The notes under the pieces were generated by a model that had not been told where the DNA came from, ran no database searches, and saw only the letters and a program-made list of their open reading frames with translations. DNA of 64,000 nucleotides from an uncultured Pelagibacteraceae bacterium (GTDB taxonomy: Bacteria; Pseudomonadota; Alphaproteobacteria; Pelagibacterales; Pelagibacteraceae). The stretch is taken from contig CACOEA010000002.1 in the NCBI GenBank assembly GCA_902626185.1, forward strand, positions 1-64,000, written 5' to 3'. A program made the translations under genes and the position numbers. Of the stretch, positions 50,924 through 61,863 are shown in pieces. The stretch's first letter is position 1. The number at the start of each line of letters is the position of its first letter.

Positions 50924-53076
50924 TTTTTAATAGCTTTTCTTGGCTTTGTACCTGGCATTCCCATGGTCGATCTACCTTTAGGGTACACTTTATTCTTAAG
51001 TTTGTACTGACTTATTTTAGGATTTAATGTTATTTCTAGTTCACTTGCCTCAAGTTTTCTCATTTCATCTCTTATTTTCGCAGCCTCCTCAAACTCTAAA
51101 TTTGATGCAGCCTCTTTCATTTTACGGTTAAGAGCTTTTAAATGTTTTTTTAAATTCCCACCGACATTTGAGCCCTCAGATATTTTGACATAATCTTTTT
51201 CGTAAACCGACTCTAGAATGTCATTAATGTCTTTTTTAATAGTTTCTGCAGTAATTTTATTCTTTTTGTTGTACTCTAATTGTTTATTTCTACGTCTATC
51301 AGTCTCTTTTATTGCCTTATTAATACTTTTAGTAATCTTATCGGCGTACAAAATTACTTTACCATCAATGTTTCTTGCAGCTCTACCAATTGTTTGGATT
51401 AATGAAGTTTCTGATCTTAAAAAACCTTCTTTGTCTGCATCAAGTATAGCCACTAAGGCACATTCTGGAATATCTAAACCTTCTCTTAATAAATTTATCC
51501 CAACTAGGATATCAAAAACCCCCATTCTCAAGTCTCTAATAATTTCAATTCGTTCAAGAGTATCTATGTCAGAATGCATGTATCTAACCTTAAGACCATT
51601 TTCATGAAGGTACTCTGTCAAATCTTCTGCCATTTTTTTTGTTAATGTTGTTGCTAGTATTCTGTAGCCTTTTTCTACGATCTTAGTCGCCTCATTCATT
51701 AGATCATCAACCTGAGTTTTTGCTGGCCTAATTTCTACTGGAGGATCAATTAATCCAGTTGGTCTTATAATTTGATCTATATAAATGTTTTTTGTTTGTT
51801 TTAATTCCCAGGGACCAGGGGTTGCTGAAACGAAGACAGTTTGAGTTCTCATTAAGTCCCATTCTTCAAATTTTAACGGCCTATTGTCCATACAAGAGGG
51901 TAAACGAAAACCGTATTCTGCTAAAGTTTTTTTTCTTGTATGATCACCTTTGTACATCCCATTTAACTGCGGTACAGTAACATGACTTTCATCAACAAAA
52001 ATTATTGCGTTATCAGGAAAATATTCAAACAACGTCGGAGGTGGTTCGCCAGGCTTACGCCCAGATAAAAATCTTGAATAATTTTCAATTCCTGCACATG
52101 TTCCAGTAGCCTCTATCATTTCTAAGTCAAATTTAGTTCTTTCTCTTAATCTTTGCTCTTCTAAAAGTTTATTATTTTCTCGATGTTTTTTTAAAGTTTC
52201 TGCTAATTCAGATTTGATTTGTCTGATTGCTTGTTCGATTGTAGGTTTAGGAGTTATATAGTGACTGTTTGCATAAATCTTAATTACAGAATACTCATTA
52301 GTTTTATCACCTGTTAAAGGGTCAAATTCCTCAATTTGCTCCAACTTATTGAAATTGAAACTCAATCGCCAAGCACGATCTTCTAAATGAGATGGAAATA
52401 TTTCTAAATTTTCTCCTCTTACTCTAAATGTTCCTCTGAAAAAATTTTGATCGTTCCTTTTATATTGTAAGTTTATAAACGCTCTTATTAACTCCTCACG
52501 TTCATAATCATAATTCTTTTTTAGTGTAATTGTCATTTTAGAATAAGCTTCAACTGAACCAAGTCCATAAATACAAGAGACACTCGCTACAATGATAACG
52601 TCATCTCTTTCTAATAGTGATCTCGTTGCAGAATGTCTCATCCTATCAATTTGTTCATTAATCGATGCTTCTTTTTCTATGTATGTATCTGATCGAGGAA
52701 CATAAGCTTCAGGGGTGTAATAATCATAATATGATACAAAATACTCAACCGCATTATCTGGGAAAAAACTTTTAAACTCTCCATAAAGCTGTGCTGCTAA
52801 CGTTTTATTTGGGGCTAAAATCAAGGCAGGGCGATTTGCTTCTTCAATTACTTTTGCCATTGTAAAAGTTTTACCAGATCCAGTTACTCCTAATAAAACT
52901 TGTTCTTGTTTGTTGTCTTTAAGATTTTTAAGCAATTTCTTTATAGCTTCCGGTTGGTCGCCACTAGGTTGAAAATCACTCTTAATTTTGAATTTTATTC
53001 CACCCTCTAATTTGTGTTTTTTATCAGAGTTTTTTATCTCTAAATTGCTTGTTTTTTCTTGATAAGTATTTTCCAT
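50905..53076 (-). CDS. uvrB: excinuclease ABC subunit B
   Basis: 723 aa; [52 protein letters not shown]-terminal UVR motif. Confidence 0.98.
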   Translation of the reverse strand: MENTYQEKTSNLEIKNSDKKHKLEGGIKFKIKSDFQPSGDQPEAIKKLLKNLKDNKQEQVLLGVTGSGKTFTMAKVIEEANRPALILAPNKTLAAQLYGEFKSFFPDNAVEYFVSYYDYYTPEAYVPRSDTYIEKEASINEQIDRMRHSATRSLLERDDVIIVASVSCIYGLGSVEAYSKMTITLKKNYDYEREELIRAFINLQYKRNDQNFFRGTFRVRGENLEIFPSHLEDRAWRLSFNFNKLEQIEEFDPLTGDKTNEYSVIKIYANSHYITPKPTIEQAIRQIKSELAETLKKHRENNKLLEEQRLRERTKFDLEMIEATGTCAGIENYSRFLSGRKPGEPPPTLFEYFPDNAIIFVDESHVTVPQLNGMYKGDHTRKKTLAEYGFRLPSCMDNRPLKFEEWDLMRTQTVFVSATPGPWELKQTKNIYIDQIIRPTGLIDPPVEIRPAKTQVDDLMNEATKIVEKGYRILATTLTKKMAEDLTEYLHENGLKVRYMHSDIDTLERIEIIRDLRMGVFDILVGINLLREGLDIPECALVAILDADKEGFLRSETSLIQTIGRAARNIDGKVILYADKITKSINKAIKETDRRRNKQLEYNKKNKITAETIKKDINDILESVYEKDYVKISEGSNVGGNLKKHLKALNRKMKEAASNLEFEEAAKIRDEMRKLEASELEITLNPKISQYKLKNKVYPKGRSTMGMPGTKPRKAIKKWKPKK

Positions 53077-53117
53077 TTTATGTTAATAATAATTTAAAAA
53101 AAATATTATAAATTTCA

Positions 53118-54305
53118 ATGAGCATAGTTTCCAATAGTTTAAAACGTATAAAACCATCTCCTACAATGGCTGTCACCTCAAAAGCAAGAGAAATGAGGGC
53201 TGCGGGCAAAGATGTTATAGGTTTAGGAGCAGGGGAACCAGATTTCGATACCCCAGATAACATAAAAGAGGCTGCGATAGAGGCCATTAAAAGAGGTGAT
53301 ACAAAATATACTGCAGTTGACGGCACTCCGGCATTAAAAAAAGCCATTCAAAAAAAGTTTTTAAGAGAAAACAATTTGTCTTATGAATTGGATCAAATCA
53401 CAGTTGGAACCGGGGGAAAACAAGTTCTCTATAATGCTTTTATGGCGACAATAAACAAAGGGGATGAAGTTATTATACCTGCACCTTACTGGGTATCCTA
53501 CCCAGATATAATTTTATTAGCAGGCGGAAAACCGAAAATTGTAAAATGTGATGAAAAAGATCAATTTAAGCTGACGCCAAAAAAATTGAGCAAAGCTATT
53601 TCTAAAAAAACAAAATGGGTGATTATAAATTCACCATCGAACCCTACAGGTTCTGCTTACACAAAAAAAGAGATAGAAGCATTGTCAAAAATTTTATTAA
53701 AACACAAAAAAGTTTTTATTTTAAGTGATGATATATATGAACATATTACATATGACAATTTTAACTTTTTTACAATCGCTCAAATTAAAGATTTAAAAAA
53801 TAGAACGCTTACAATGAATGGTGTCAGCAAATCTTACTCAATGACTGGATGGAGAATAGGTTACGCTGCTGGCCCTAAAGAAATAATTAAAGCGATTGCA
53901 AAAATTCAATCTCAATCAACTAGCAACCCCACATCAATTAGTCAAGCAGCTGCAGTCGAAGCATTAAATGGAACACAAAATTTTATAGAAACGCGAGCTA
54001 ACTCTTTTAAAGAGAGAAGAAATTTTGTAGTAGACAGCCTTAACAACATTAATGGAATTAGCTGTTTGAGACCCCAAGGAGCTTTTTATGTATTTCCAAA
54101 TTGTAAAAAATTATTAGGAAAAAAAACAAAATTAAAAACTGACAAAGATTTTGTCGAAAAATTACTAGAGAAATCCGAAGTTGCTGTTGTGCAGGGTTCT
54201 GCGTTTGGTTTAGATGGGTACTTTAGAATATCCTATGCGACTTCAATGGAAAATCTAAAAAAGGCAATGGATAGAATTAAATCTTTTTGCGATACTATAA
54301 TTTAG
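53118..54305 (+). CDS. pyridoxal-phosphate aspartate aminotransferase
   Basis: 395 aa; GAGEPDFDTPDNIKEAA, NSPSNPTGSAYT, SKSYSMTGWRIGYAAGP. Confidence 0.94.
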   Translation: MSIVSNSLKRIKPSPTMAVTSKAREMRAAGKDVIGLGAGEPDFDTPDNIKEAAIEAIKRGDTKYTAVDGTPALKKAIQKKFLRENNLSYELDQITVGTGGKQVLYNAFMATINKGDEVIIPAPYWVSYPDIILLAGGKPKIVKCDEKDQFKLTPKKLSKAISKKTKWVIINSPSNPTGSAYTKKEIEALSKILLKHKKVFILSDDIYEHITYDNFNFFTIAQIKDLKNRTLTMNGVSKSYSMTGWRIGYAAGPKEIIKAIAKIQSQSTSNPTSISQAAAVEALNGTQNFIETRANSFKERRNFVVDSLNNINGISCLRPQGAFYVFPNCKKLLGKKTKLKTDKDFVEKLLEKSEVAVVQGSAFGLDGYFRISYATSMENLKKAMDRIKSFCDTII

Positions 54306-55248
54306 TATGAGAAAGATACTTTTCAGCTTCTAGTGCCGACATACATCCCATTCCTGCAGCAGTTACTGCTTGCCTAAAAATTTTATCTTTAACATCTCCA
54401 GCAGCAAATACACCTGGAATGTTTGTTTCAGTAGAGTCGGGCTTTGTAATAAGATACCCTTCATTATCCATTTTAAGCTGATCTTTGAACAAAGATGTAG
54501 CTGGATCATGTCCAATCGCAATAAATAATCCGTCAATTTTTAACTCTTTAGTTTTATTATCTTTTACATTTTTTATTTTGATTGCACTTACACTCTTGGG
54601 CTCATTTTGTCCTACAACTTCTTCAATCACGCTATCCCATATAATTTCAATTTTACTATTTGATTTTAATTTTTCCTGCAGCATCTTTTCTGCTCTTAAT
54701 TCGTTCCTTCTATGTATAAGTTTAACTTTAGAGGCAAACTTAGTTAAAAACATTGCTTCCTCCACAGCAGCGTTTCCACCGCCAACTACTGCAACTTTCT
54801 TGTCTTTGAAAAAAAATCCATCACAAGTGGCGCATGCTGAAACCCCAAAACCTCTAAAATTTTGTTCCGATTTTAAGTTTAACCATCTAGCCTGAGCACC
54901 AGTTGAAATGATGATTGTATCTGCTGAATAAATTTGACCACTATCTCCAATGGCCGTGAAAGGTTTTTTTGATAAATCCACTTTATTTATATGATCTTGA
55001 ATCATTATTGTTCCAACCGCTTCCGCTTGGCCTTTCATTTCTTCCATAAGCCAAGGACCCTGAATTGCTTTTGCGTAACCAGGATAATTTTCTACATCTG
55101 TTGTTGTGGTTAATTGACCCCCCGGTTGTGATCCGTGGACTAAAATTGGCTTCAACATTGCTCTAGCCGCATAAATAGCAGCTGTATAACCCGCTGGGCC
55201 TGATCCAAGAATTAACACTTTTGTATGCTTAGTTGATTTATTATTCAT
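54295..55248 (-). CDS. trxB: thioredoxin reductase
   Basis: 317 aa; ILGSGPAGYTAAIYAARA, ACATCDGFFFKDK, FAAGDVKDKIFRQAVTAAGMGCMSALEAEKYL. Confidence 0.97.
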   Translation of the reverse strand: MNNKSTKHTKVLILGSGPAGYTAAIYAARAMLKPILVHGSQPGGQLTTTTDVENYPGYAKAIQGPWLMEEMKGQAEAVGTIMIQDHINKVDLSKKPFTAIGDSGQIYSADTIIISTGAQARWLNLKSEQNFRGFGVSACATCDGFFFKDKKVAVVGGGNAAVEEAMFLTKFASKVKLIHRRNELRAEKMLQEKLKSNSKIEIIWDSVIEEVVGQNEPKSVSAIKIKNVKDNKTKELKIDGLFIAIGHDPATSLFKDQLKMDNEGYLITKPDSTETNIPGVFAAGDVKDKIFRQAVTAAGMGCMSALEAEKYLSHTKL

Positions 55249-55272
55249 TACGATAGGTTAATATAGTAACTA

Positions 55273-56223
55273 ATGTTAGAATTAAAAGCACTTCTTTTGA
55301 CACAAGGCATGCATGGAATGGTAAGCCAAGCTGAAGGCTTGGCAAATGCTTTAAAACTTAACTTTAAGCATCAAAAAATTAAGCTGAAACCATTCTGGAA
55401 TTATCTCCCACCAAAAATTACGCCAATATCAGAAAACTTATTAACAGAAAAATTTGTTTGTGATAGTAAGATAATAATATCTTGCGGAAGAAAAAGCGTT
55501 ATTCCCTCAATTGCACTTAAAAAAAGACTTGGTAATCAAATTTTTAATATCCATATACAAGATCCAAAAGTTTCATTTAAACACTTTGATCTTATCATTA
55601 GTCCTGAACATGATAATATTAAAGGAGAAAATGTTTTGCTAACCCAAGGATCAATTCATTATCTTACTAAAAAAGAAATTACAGATAATTCTAAATATCT
55701 TCAAATAGATAAAGGCAAAAAGCAAATAGTAACTTTTGTAATAGGTGGGCCGAATAAGTATTATAAATTTTCAGAGGAACAAGTACACTTCATGTTTAAT
55801 AAGATTAAAACATTATTTACACCTGACAAATTTAAGATTATCGTGATACCTTCTTACCGAACTCCAGAGGCTGTAATTAAGATAGCTTATAACACTTTCA
55901 GTATTAATCATCATGTAGTAAAGAATATTGATAAGAAGGCATATCTAAGTTCCTTAGCGATTGCTGATTATATTATTGTGACATGCGACTCTACATCAAT
56001 GATTTCAGAGGCTGCTGTCACAGGCAAACCAGTTTATATGGCAATGATGAAACCTGATAAAAGTATTAGAAGATTTAAAAATTTCTATGATAAGTTTAAA
56101 GAATTAGGTATAGCAAAAGAGCTAAAGGATAGTATTGACAATTGGAGCTATGATAAGCTAGATGAAGTAAATAGAATAGCGCCGCTTATAAAAGAAAAGA
56201 TGAAAAAAAATGGAATTATTTAA
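55273..56223 (+). CDS. ELM1-like (DUF1022) protein
   Basis: 316 aa; LTQGMHGMVSQAEGLANAL, IISCGRKSVIPSIALKK, VTCDSTSMISEAAVTGKPVYM. Confidence 0.85.
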   Translation: MLELKALLLTQGMHGMVSQAEGLANALKLNFKHQKIKLKPFWNYLPPKITPISENLLTEKFVCDSKIIISCGRKSVIPSIALKKRLGNQIFNIHIQDPKVSFKHFDLIISPEHDNIKGENVLLTQGSIHYLTKKEITDNSKYLQIDKGKKQIVTFVIGGPNKYYKFSEEQVHFMFNKIKTLFTPDKFKIIVIPSYRTPEAVIKIAYNTFSINHHVVKNIDKKAYLSSLAIADYIIVTCDSTSMISEAAVTGKPVYMAMMKPDKSIRRFKNFYDKFKELGIAKELKDSIDNWSYDKLDEVNRIAPLIKEKMKKNGII

Positions 56224-56875
56224 ATCTTTAAGCAATAAAACAAAATTGTTTAGTGATCCCTTCAAACACTATGAAATCAATGAACCGTTGACACAAAGCG
56301 CAATCGATGAAATTTGTAATGCCGAGATAGCCGATCCAAGAAAACAAAATTTAAATTATGATGGCACAAGAGCTCTTGATGGAGGAGAAGGAGAATTTAG
56401 AGCAGGAATTAAAGATGGAGGCAAAGCGAAAAAACTCAGATGTTACGTTACAAAAGAAAACTCAAATCAATTTCCTAATCTAACAAAATTTATTGAAGAA
56501 TTAAGATCACCCGAAGTTTACAAAAAGATAGGATCTTTAATTGGAAAAGATTTAAGTAATTCTTATGTGAGATTAGAAGTGATTTGTGACAGAGAAGGTT
56601 TTTGGCTGAAACCCCACTGTGATATCGAGGAGAAATTAATGTCATCGATAGTTTTTGTTAATCTACACAATGAGTCAGAAAATTTAGGAACAGATTTTTA
56701 CGATATAAAACTCAATAAAGTTAAAACTGTTCCATACAAACATAATTATGGATACTTCTTCACTAGTGGACCAAACACTTGGCACGGTATGGAAAAAAAA
56801 GAGATTAAGAAAGAAAGAAGATGTATTCAGATAAACTACGTGACTTTCCAAACTGATTGGAAAGTTAAAAGTTAA
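56210..56875 (+). CDS. putative 2-oxoglutarate/Fe(II)-dependent oxygenase
   Basis: 221 aa; [20 protein letters not shown] (HxD), [23 protein letters not shown] (distal H and R). Confidence 0.7.
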   Translation: MELFKSLSNKTKLFSDPFKHYEINEPLTQSAIDEICNAEIADPRKQNLNYDGTRALDGGEGEFRAGIKDGGKAKKLRCYVTKENSNQFPNLTKFIEELRSPEVYKKIGSLIGKDLSNSYVRLEVICDREGFWLKPHCDIEEKLMSSIVFVNLHNESENLGTDFYDIKLNKVKTVPYKHNYGYFFTSGPNTWHGMEKKEIKKERRCIQINYVTFQTDWKVKS

Positions 56876-59800
56876 ATATCTTGTAAAGAAGTAACGTTGA
56901 TATCTCTCAATTTAAGAGATTTAATTCCCTCTAAACAAACCTTGGCTGTTGACATGTTAGTACAATAAGGAACTTTATTAGCTAATGTAGCTCTTCTCAA
57001 AGCTACCGCATCACTCAATTGTGTTTCGCTATTTCCTCCCCCAGTATTGATAACTAGAGCAATTTTTTTAGCATTTAGCACATCTACTATGTGTGGAGAG
57101 CCCTGATTCACTTTATTTATCTTTTTACATTTAATGCCATGCTTACTAATATAATCAGCAGTACCGCCAGTTCCACAAAGTCTAAAATTTAATTTAACTA
57201 GTTGTTTAGCCAGTTGCACACCTTCTTCTTTATGACTATTTTTAAGAGAAATGAAAGCTAAACCACTCTTTGGAAGGGAGTTCGAAGCAGCGATTTGACT
57301 TTTGGCGAATGCCATTCCAAAATTTTTGTCAAAACCCATTACTTCACCTGTGGATTTCATTTCTGGCCCGAGTAAAAGATCACTGTTTGGAAATTTATTG
57401 AATGGAAATACCGCTTCCTTAACAGCAAACATATCTTTAGTTTTACTTTTAAGATTAAATTTAAACAGTTTTTCTCCAGCCATAACTCTCGAAGCTATCT
57501 TGGCAAGAGGTAAATTTTTTGCTTTTGAAACGAAAGGAACTGTTCTGCTGGCTCTTGGATTTACTTCTATAACGTAAATTTTATCATTTTTAATTGCATA
57601 CTGAACATTCATAAACCCTACGACCTTGAGTGCCAAAGCCAACTTTTTTGTTTGATTTTCAATTTCTTTTATTAAAAAAGATTTAATTGAAACTGGCGGC
57701 AAACTACAGGCAGAATCTCCCGAGTGAATTCCGGCCTCTTCAATATGCTGCATAATACCTGCTACAAAAACATTTTTACCATCTGAAATCGCGTCGACAT
57801 CTACCTCCATTGCGTTATCTATAAATTTATCTATCAATATTGGGTTTTTTTCAGCTACTTTGAATGCTTCTTTTACAAAACTTTTAAGTTGTGATTTTTC
57901 ATGAACTATTTCCATAGCTCTTCCACCCAAAACATATGATGGTCTAACCATTAGAGGTAATCCGATTTTATCGGCAATCTTTATAGCCTGAGGAAAAGTT
58001 TTTGCTATTCCACTTTCAGCTTGATTTAAATTTAATTTGTTTAAAAGACTTCTGAATCTATCTCTATCTTCTGCTAAGTCAATCGAAGCATATTGTGTTC
58101 CTAATATCGGTAATTTATTTTCATGTAAAAATTTTGCAAGTTTAATTGGAGTTTGACCTCCAAACTGTGTGATGACACCTTTTACGCTACCTTTTAGTTT
58201 TTCTTTTTTTATAATATTGAAGACATATTCATCAATTAAAGGTTCAAAATATAATCTGTCACTCGTATCATAGTCGGTTGACACAGTTTCTGGATTACAA
58301 TTAACCATAATTGTTTCATATTTTGCTTCTTTCAAAGCAAAACTAGCTTGGCAACAGCAATAATCAAATTCTATTCCCTGACCAATTCTATTCGGGCCTC
58401 CTCCTAATATTACAATTTTATTTTTGTTAGAGGGATTAGCCTCACATTCTGAATTAGAGGAGAAATTTCTTTGATAAGTAGAATACATGTACGGAGTGAA
58501 TGATTTAAATTCTGCAGCACAAGTGTCAACTTTTTTATAAACTGGTAAAACTTTTAAAACAGCTCTTTTCTTTCTTATTAATGATTCTGAAGTATTTGTA
58601 AGTTCTGATAATTTTTTATCAGAAAATCCTATAGACTTAATATAATTAAATTCATTGAAATTTCTCGGAAGACCTTTTTTCTTTATTTTAATTTCATTTT
58701 CAATAATTTCTTTTATTTGATTTAAAAACCAAAGATCGATTTTTGAAAGGTTATGAATTTCCTTTAAATTAATTTTCTTTCTTATGGCTTCCCCAACAAG
58801 CAAAATCTTATTTGGTATACTCTCTTTAAGTTTTTTTCTAATTTGCTTCTTATCTAAATTAAATATTTGGTCTAATCCTGAAAAACCCGTTTCTAAAGAA
58901 ACTAAGGCTTTTTGAAGAGACTCTTTAAAATTTCTTCCTATGGCCATTGCTTCTCCGACCGATTTCATCGACGTGCCCAAAACTGCTGCTGATGAGGAGA
59001 ATTTTTCGAAAGTAAATCTTGGAATTTTAGTAACAACATAGTCTATTGTAGGTTCAAAAGATGCAGGCGTTACTTTTGTAATTTCATTTTTTAATTCGTC
59101 TAAAGTGTATCCTACTGCCAACTTTGCAGCGACTTTTGCTATTGGAAATCCTGTGGCTTTAGAAGCTAGTGCTGATGATCTTGAAACTCTTGGGTTCATC
59201 TCAATTATAACCATTCTTCCATTTTTTGGATTTATAGCAAATTGAACATTTGATCCTCCAGTTTCTACACCAATTTTTCTCAAGCAAGCTATAGAGGCAT
59301 TTCTCATGATTTGATATTCTTTGTCAGTTAAAGTAAGTGCAGGAGCGATAGTAATCGAGTCTCCAGTATGAATACCCATGGGATCTAAATTTTCTATTGA
59401 GCAAATGATAATGCAATTGTCATTTTTATCTCTAACAACTTCCATCTCAAATTCTTTCCAACCTTCTAAACACTCTTCTACTAAGACTTGACTAACAGGT
59501 GACTCGTGAAGTCCATTTTTAATTATCTTAAAAAAATCCTTTTTATTTTTGGCGATACCACCTCCCAAACCACCTAAAGTGAAGGCTGGTCTTATAATTG
59601 CTGGTAATCCGATTTGCTTTAAGACCTTTGAAGCTTGACTAAAATTATTTACTATTTTTGATTTGGGAAGATCTAAACCAATTTCTATCATATTTTTTCT
59701 GAACTTTTTTCTATCTTCTGCATTGGATATCGCTTTTGAATTAGCACCTATGAGTTCAATTTTATATTTTTTTAGAATTCCTTTTTTTTCTGCCTCCATT

Positions 59801-60096
59801 GCTAAATTTAATGCAGTTTGACCACCCATTGTTGGCAAAATTGCATGAGGTTTTTCTTTAATTAAGATTTTTTCAAGAACTTCTATTGTAATAGGTTCGA
59901 TATAAGTTTTATCAGCGACGTTAGGATCTGTCATGATTGTAGCTGGATTTGAATTTATAAGAATTACTTTGAAACCCTCATCTTTCAACGCTTTGCATGC
60001 TTGAGTACCAGAATAATCAAATTCACAGGCTTGCCCAATAATAATTGGCCCCGCACCGACAACTAAAATTTTTTTAATGTCTTTTCTTTTTGGCAT
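56872..60096 (-). CDS. carB: carbamoyl-phosphate synthase large subunit
   Basis: 1074 aa; duplicated ATP-grasp, [28 protein letters not shown]. Confidence 0.98.
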   Translation of the reverse strand: MPKRKDIKKILVVGAGPIIIGQACEFDYSGTQACKALKDEGFKVILINSNPATIMTDPNVADKTYIEPITIEVLEKILIKEKPHAILPTMGGQTALNLAMEAEKKGILKKYKIELIGANSKAISNAEDRKKFRKNMIEIGLDLPKSKIVNNFSQASKVLKQIGLPAIIRPAFTLGGLGGGIAKNKKDFFKIIKNGLHESPVSQVLVEECLEGWKEFEMEVVRDKNDNCIIICSIENLDPMGIHTGDSITIAPALTLTDKEYQIMRNASIACLRKIGVETGGSNVQFAINPKNGRMVIIEMNPRVSRSSALASKATGFPIAKVAAKLAVGYTLDELKNEITKVTPASFEPTIDYVVTKIPRFTFEKFSSSAAVLGTSMKSVGEAMAIGRNFKESLQKALVSLETGFSGLDQIFNLDKKQIRKKLKESIPNKILLVGEAIRKKINLKEIHNLSKIDLWFLNQIKEIIENEIKIKKKGLPRNFNEFNYIKSIGFSDKKLSELTNTSESLIRKKRAVLKVLPVYKKVDTCAAEFKSFTPYMYSTYQRNFSSNSECEANPSNKNKIVILGGGPNRIGQGIEFDYCCCQASFALKEAKYETIMVNCNPETVSTDYDTSDRLYFEPLIDEYVFNIIKKEKLKGSVKGVITQFGGQTPIKLAKFLHENKLPILGTQYASIDLAEDRDRFRSLLNKLNLNQAESGIAKTFPQAIKIADKIGLPLMVRPSYVLGGRAMEIVHEKSQLKSFVKEAFKVAEKNPILIDKFIDNAMEVDVDAISDGKNVFVAGIMQHIEEAGIHSGDSACSLPPVSIKSFLIKEIENQTKKLALALKVVGFMNVQYAIKNDKIYVIEVNPRASRTVPFVSKAKNLPLAKIASRVMAGEKLFKFNLKSKTKDMFAVKEAVFPFNKFPNSDLLLGPEMKSTGEVMGFDKNFGMAFAKSQIAASNSLPKSGLAFISLKNSHKEEGVQLAKQLVKLNFRLCGTGGTADYISKHGIKCKKINKVNQGSPHIVDVLNAKKIALVINTGGGNSETQLSDAVALRRATLANKVPYCTNMSTAKVCLEGIKSLKLRDINVTSLQDI

Positions 60097-61282
60097 TTTT
60101 TTTCATACTCTTAACAAATTTATTAAATAAATAAACGCTATCTTGAGGCCCAGGGTTAGACTCTGGATGGTATTGAACTGAAAAAACAGGTTTATTTTTT
60201 AACTCAATTCCTTCAATACTATTGTCAAACAAAGACTGGTGAGTAATTTTTATATTTTTAGGCAAACCTTTTTTTACTACTTCAAATCCATGATTTTGAC
60301 TTGTAATTTCAACATTACCCTCAACCAAATTTTTAACAGGATGGTTCGCTCCTCTGTGGCCTAATTTCATTTTTTCTGTTCTTGCACCTAATGCCAAGGC
60401 TAGTAATTGATGTCCTAAACAAATTCCAAAAAGCGGTAACTTTTTTTTAATTAATTGTTGAATTATTGGTATTGCATATTTTCCAGTTGCAGCTGGATCT
60501 CCTGGTCCATTTGATAAAAAAATTCCATTAGGGTTAAGTTTCAAAATATCTTTAGAACTTGTCTTACATGGCACAATAGTAACTTTACAATTAAAGTCTG
60601 AAAAATATCTTAAAATATTTTTTTTAATTCCATAGTCTATCGCAACCACATGTAATGATTTTTTTTTATTTTTTAAAAAACCATCACCTTTTTTCCAAGT
60701 TTTATAATCTTGCCATAGATAATTATTTTGAGTGGTAACCTGTTTCGCTAAATCTAAATTTTTAAGGCCACCCCATTTTGTTGTTAATTTGAGAAGCTTT
60801 TTAATATTTAATTTATCTTTCTTATTAAAAGAAATTGTTCCATTGGGCGCACCTTTGTCTCTAATTAAATTAGTTAAATTTCTAGTATCAATTCCGGTTA
60901 TTCCTACAATCTTATTTTTTTTTAACCATTGATCTAAATGTTTTAATGATCTGTAATTTGATGGGTCTGTAATTTCAGTATTTATTATTACCCCTTTGGT
61001 CCAAATCTTATCAGATTCATGATCTTCTTTGTTGGTCCCTACATTTCCTACATGGGGAAAGGTAAAATTAATTATTTGTTCTGCATATGAAGGGTCTGAA
61101 ATAATCTCTTGGTAACCAGTTATAGAGGTATTAAAACAAACTTCGCCAGTTGCAGTTCCTTGATATCCTAAACCTAGGCCTTTAAAAAATTTACCGTTTT
61201 GAAGAATTAAAATAGCGTTGGAATCGATCTTTTTAAGATTTTTTTTTGAGTTTATATTTTGACCAGACTTCTTCAAATACAA
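60074..61282 (-). CDS. carA: carbamoyl-phosphate synthase small subunit; start approximate (TTG at 61282 or 61276)
   Basis: ORF-track frame 60074..61534 trimmed; [62 protein letters not shown]. Confidence 0.93.
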   Translation of the reverse strand: MYLKKSGQNINSKKNLKKIDSNAILILQNGKFFKGLGLGYQGTATGEVCFNTSITGYQEIISDPSYAEQIINFTFPHVGNVGTNKEDHESDKIWTKGVIINTEITDPSNYRSLKHLDQWLKKNKIVGITGIDTRNLTNLIRDKGAPNGTISFNKKDKLNIKKLLKLTTKWGGLKNLDLAKQVTTQNNYLWQDYKTWKKGDGFLKNKKKSLHVVAIDYGIKKNILRYFSDFNCKVTIVPCKTSSKDILKLNPNGIFLSNGPGDPAATGKYAIPIIQQLIKKKLPLFGICLGHQLLALALGARTEKMKLGHRGANHPVKNLVEGNVEITSQNHGFEVVKKGLPKNIKITHQSLFDNSIEGIELKNKPVFSVQYHPESNPGPQDSVYLFNKFVKSMKKNAKKKRH

Positions 61283-61406
61283 CTCATAAGTTAAAGTAAA
61301 ACACTTATAAACATGATTTTGCGCAACATATGAAATAGTTACAAAATCGTCAAGAAAGTTCTTTTTATTTTGTATAAGAATTGTGATTAAAATAAAAATT
61401 CTATTT

Positions 61407-61862
61407 ATGTCTCTGAAAAAACAAATAGACGAAAAATTAAGTAATGCATTAAAAGCAAAGGATAAAAACACATATCCTACATTGAGGCTTATTGTATCAG
61501 CAATCAAAGATGCTGAAATAGCAGGGCGCTCCAAAGGTCAAAAGGAGCTTACAGATGGAGATATAACTACAATTTTGAAAAAAATGATTAAACAAAGAAA
61601 CGAATCCTGTGAAGTTTATAAAAAAGCTGGACGTAACGAGCTTTTAGAAAATGAGACGAAAGAGATAAACGTAATAAACACTTTTCTACCTAAGCAATTA
61701 AGTGAAGAAGAAACTAAAAAGATTTGCGAGGAAGTCATTAAATCGGTTGGAGCCTCTTCAATAAAAGATATGGGAAAAGTAATGGGTGCACTTAAATCTA
61801 AACACGCAGATACCTTAGATTTTTCAAAAGTAAGTGTAATTATAAAGGAATTACTTAAGTAA
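61407..61862 (+). CDS. GatB/YqeY domain-containing protein
   Basis: ORF-track frame 61383..61862 with start at MSLKKQIDEKL (61407); TLRLIVSAIKDAEI, IKDMGKVMGALKSKH. Confidence 0.93.
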   Translation: MSLKKQIDEKLSNALKAKDKNTYPTLRLIVSAIKDAEIAGRSKGQKELTDGDITTILKKMIKQRNESCEVYKKAGRNELLENETKEINVINTFLPKQLSEEETKKICEEVIKSVGASSIKDMGKVMGALKSKHADTLDFSKVSVIIKELLK

Positions 61863-61863
61863 A

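Noticed and set aside
51218-51607. 129 aa plus-strand ORF opposite uvrB
   Set aside because: Antisense to conserved UvrB motifs; no independent support.
54485-54895. 136 aa plus-strand ORF opposite trxB
   Set aside because: Antisense of a well-supported thioredoxin reductase; no recognisable domain.
61283-61534. N-terminal extension of the carA ORF
   Set aside because: Overlaps the divergent yqeY gene and has no CarA homology features; treated as unsupported upstream reading frame.
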